Origin: Paracoccaceae bacterium
GTDB lineage: Bacteria; Pseudomonadota; Alphaproteobacteria; Rhodobacterales; Rhodobacteraceae
Assembly (NCBI GenBank): GCA_024742655.1
Contig: JANSYB010000109.1
Coordinates: 1 to 6,873 of the forward strand
DNA: 6,873 nt
Reading direction: 5' to 3'
The position numbers and the translations under genes were made by a program. Shown here piece by piece: positions 6,420 through 6,873 of this stretch. Numbering within the stretch: position 1 is the stretch's first letter; each line of letters starts with the position of its first letter. The notes beneath the pieces were generated by a model that worked only from the letters and a program-made list of their open reading frames with translations, searched no databases and was not told the DNA's origin.

Positions 6420-6873
6420 CTATTCGCGGGCGCGCAGGATCTGCGCCGGACGCGCGGCCATCGGGCCCAGGGCAAAGGCCAGCCCTGCCAGCAAGCTGAT
6501 CAGCGCGCCCGAGCCCACGATCAGCAGCGCCGGCCCCCAGGCGATCTCGAACCCGGTGTCCATCACATAGTGGCTGACCGCCCAGGCCCCGGTGATCCCC
6601 GCGGCCAGCGCCACGCTGCCCGCCGCCGCGCCCAGCACGCCCGCCCGCAGGGTCAGGCCCCACAGGATGCGCGCGCGGCTGGCGCCCAAGGTCTTCAGGA
6701 TCGCCGCCTCGTACCGGCGAGAACCCTGGTCCGCCGCCGCCGCCCCGATCAGCACCAGAAACCCGGTCATGAGGGTGGCCGCCGCACCCCAGGCCGTGGC
6801 CGAGGCCAGACCGGCCAGCAGACCGCTGACCCGTTCCACGGCATCCTTCACCCGGATCGCGGTCACATTGGGC
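6420..6873 (-). CDS. ABC transporter permease, FtsX/YbbP type (C-terminal part)
   Basis: The frame is open to the window edge and ends at TAG (6420-6422). The visible 150 residues begin PNVTAIRVKDAVERV, so the real start lies outside. They form a classic FtsX-like permease domain: a membrane segment (about 26-47, AATLMTGFLVLIG), the cytoplasmic coupling motif RYEAAILKTLGASRARIL (about 53-70), then two more membrane segments (about 74-99 and 114-136) and a short tail ending AQILRARE. The FPNVTAIRVKDA-like lead-in and the 'xLKTLGAxR' motif match the large YbbP permeases, which pair with an ATPase of the YbbA/LolD type. That partner would be expected upstream, beyond the edge. Substrate is unknown; such systems often act on lipids or lipoproteins or on envelope functions. 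An apparent GTG start at 6864-6866 is an artefact of the cut. Confidence 0.88.
   Translation of the reverse strand, partial: PNVTAIRVKDAVERVSGLLAGLASATAWGAAATLMTGFLVLIGAAAADQGSRRYEAAILKTLGASRARILWGLTLRAGVLGAAAGSVALAAGITGAWAVSHYVMDTGFEIAWGPALLIVGSGALISLLAGLAFALGPMAARPAQILRARE

Noticed and set aside
6289..6663. N-terminal extension of the phosphatase by 125 residues
   Set aside because: The extension is glycine/arginine-rich, overlaps the permease coding region, and the internal ATG at 6288 has an AAGGAG at ideal spacing.
1..6873. CRISPR arrays, insertion sequences, tRNA or rRNA genes, prophage or defence genes
   Set aside because: I saw no regularly spaced repeats, transposase motifs, tRNA-like cloverleaf or rRNA sequence. 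Apart from the palindromes, the window is ordinary chromosomal metabolism.

Overview
The window looks like a chromosomal segment of a high-GC alphaproteobacterium, most likely of the Rhodobacteraceae/Roseobacter group. This is a judgement from GC-rich codon use, the gcvT-gcvH-gcvP gene order behind a tandem glycine riboswitch, and the character of the proteins. No database search was possible. Most of the window is housekeeping metabolism.

Layout. Positions 1-146 hold the 3' end of an unidentified plus-strand gene. Next come a candidate promoter (143-171), a two-aptamer glycine riboswitch (about 176-337) and an expression platform of alternative hairpins (338-421). These lead into the glycine cleavage operon: gcvT (422-1546, TTG start), gcvH (1566-1925) and gcvP (2050-4899). 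A 124-base gap between gcvH and gcvP holds two adjacent AT-rich hairpins closed by a GC stem. After gcvP, a small plus-strand gene of unknown function (5019-5408) ends in a cluster of overlapping, mostly perfect palindromes (5311-5379). It meets, tail to tail, a minus-strand inositol-monophosphatase-family gene (5419-6288). Upstream of that, also on the minus strand, is the C-terminal end of an FtsX/YbbP-type ABC transporter permease (6420 to the window edge).

How the genes work together. GcvP decarboxylates glycine and passes the aminomethyl group to the lipoyl arm of GcvH. GcvT releases ammonia and forms 5,10-methylene-tetrahydrofolate. The fourth subunit, dihydrolipoyl dehydrogenase, is not in this window and must be encoded elsewhere. 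The riboswitch should couple operon expression to glycine level, turning it on when glycine is abundant, as for other gcv operons.

Nothing here amounts to a clearly new system. The points that deserve a second look are the palindrome cluster that is read in frame as the C-terminus of the small gene, the similar tandem-hairpin block between gcvH and gcvP, the competing helices of the riboswitch expression platform, and the TTG start of gcvT.
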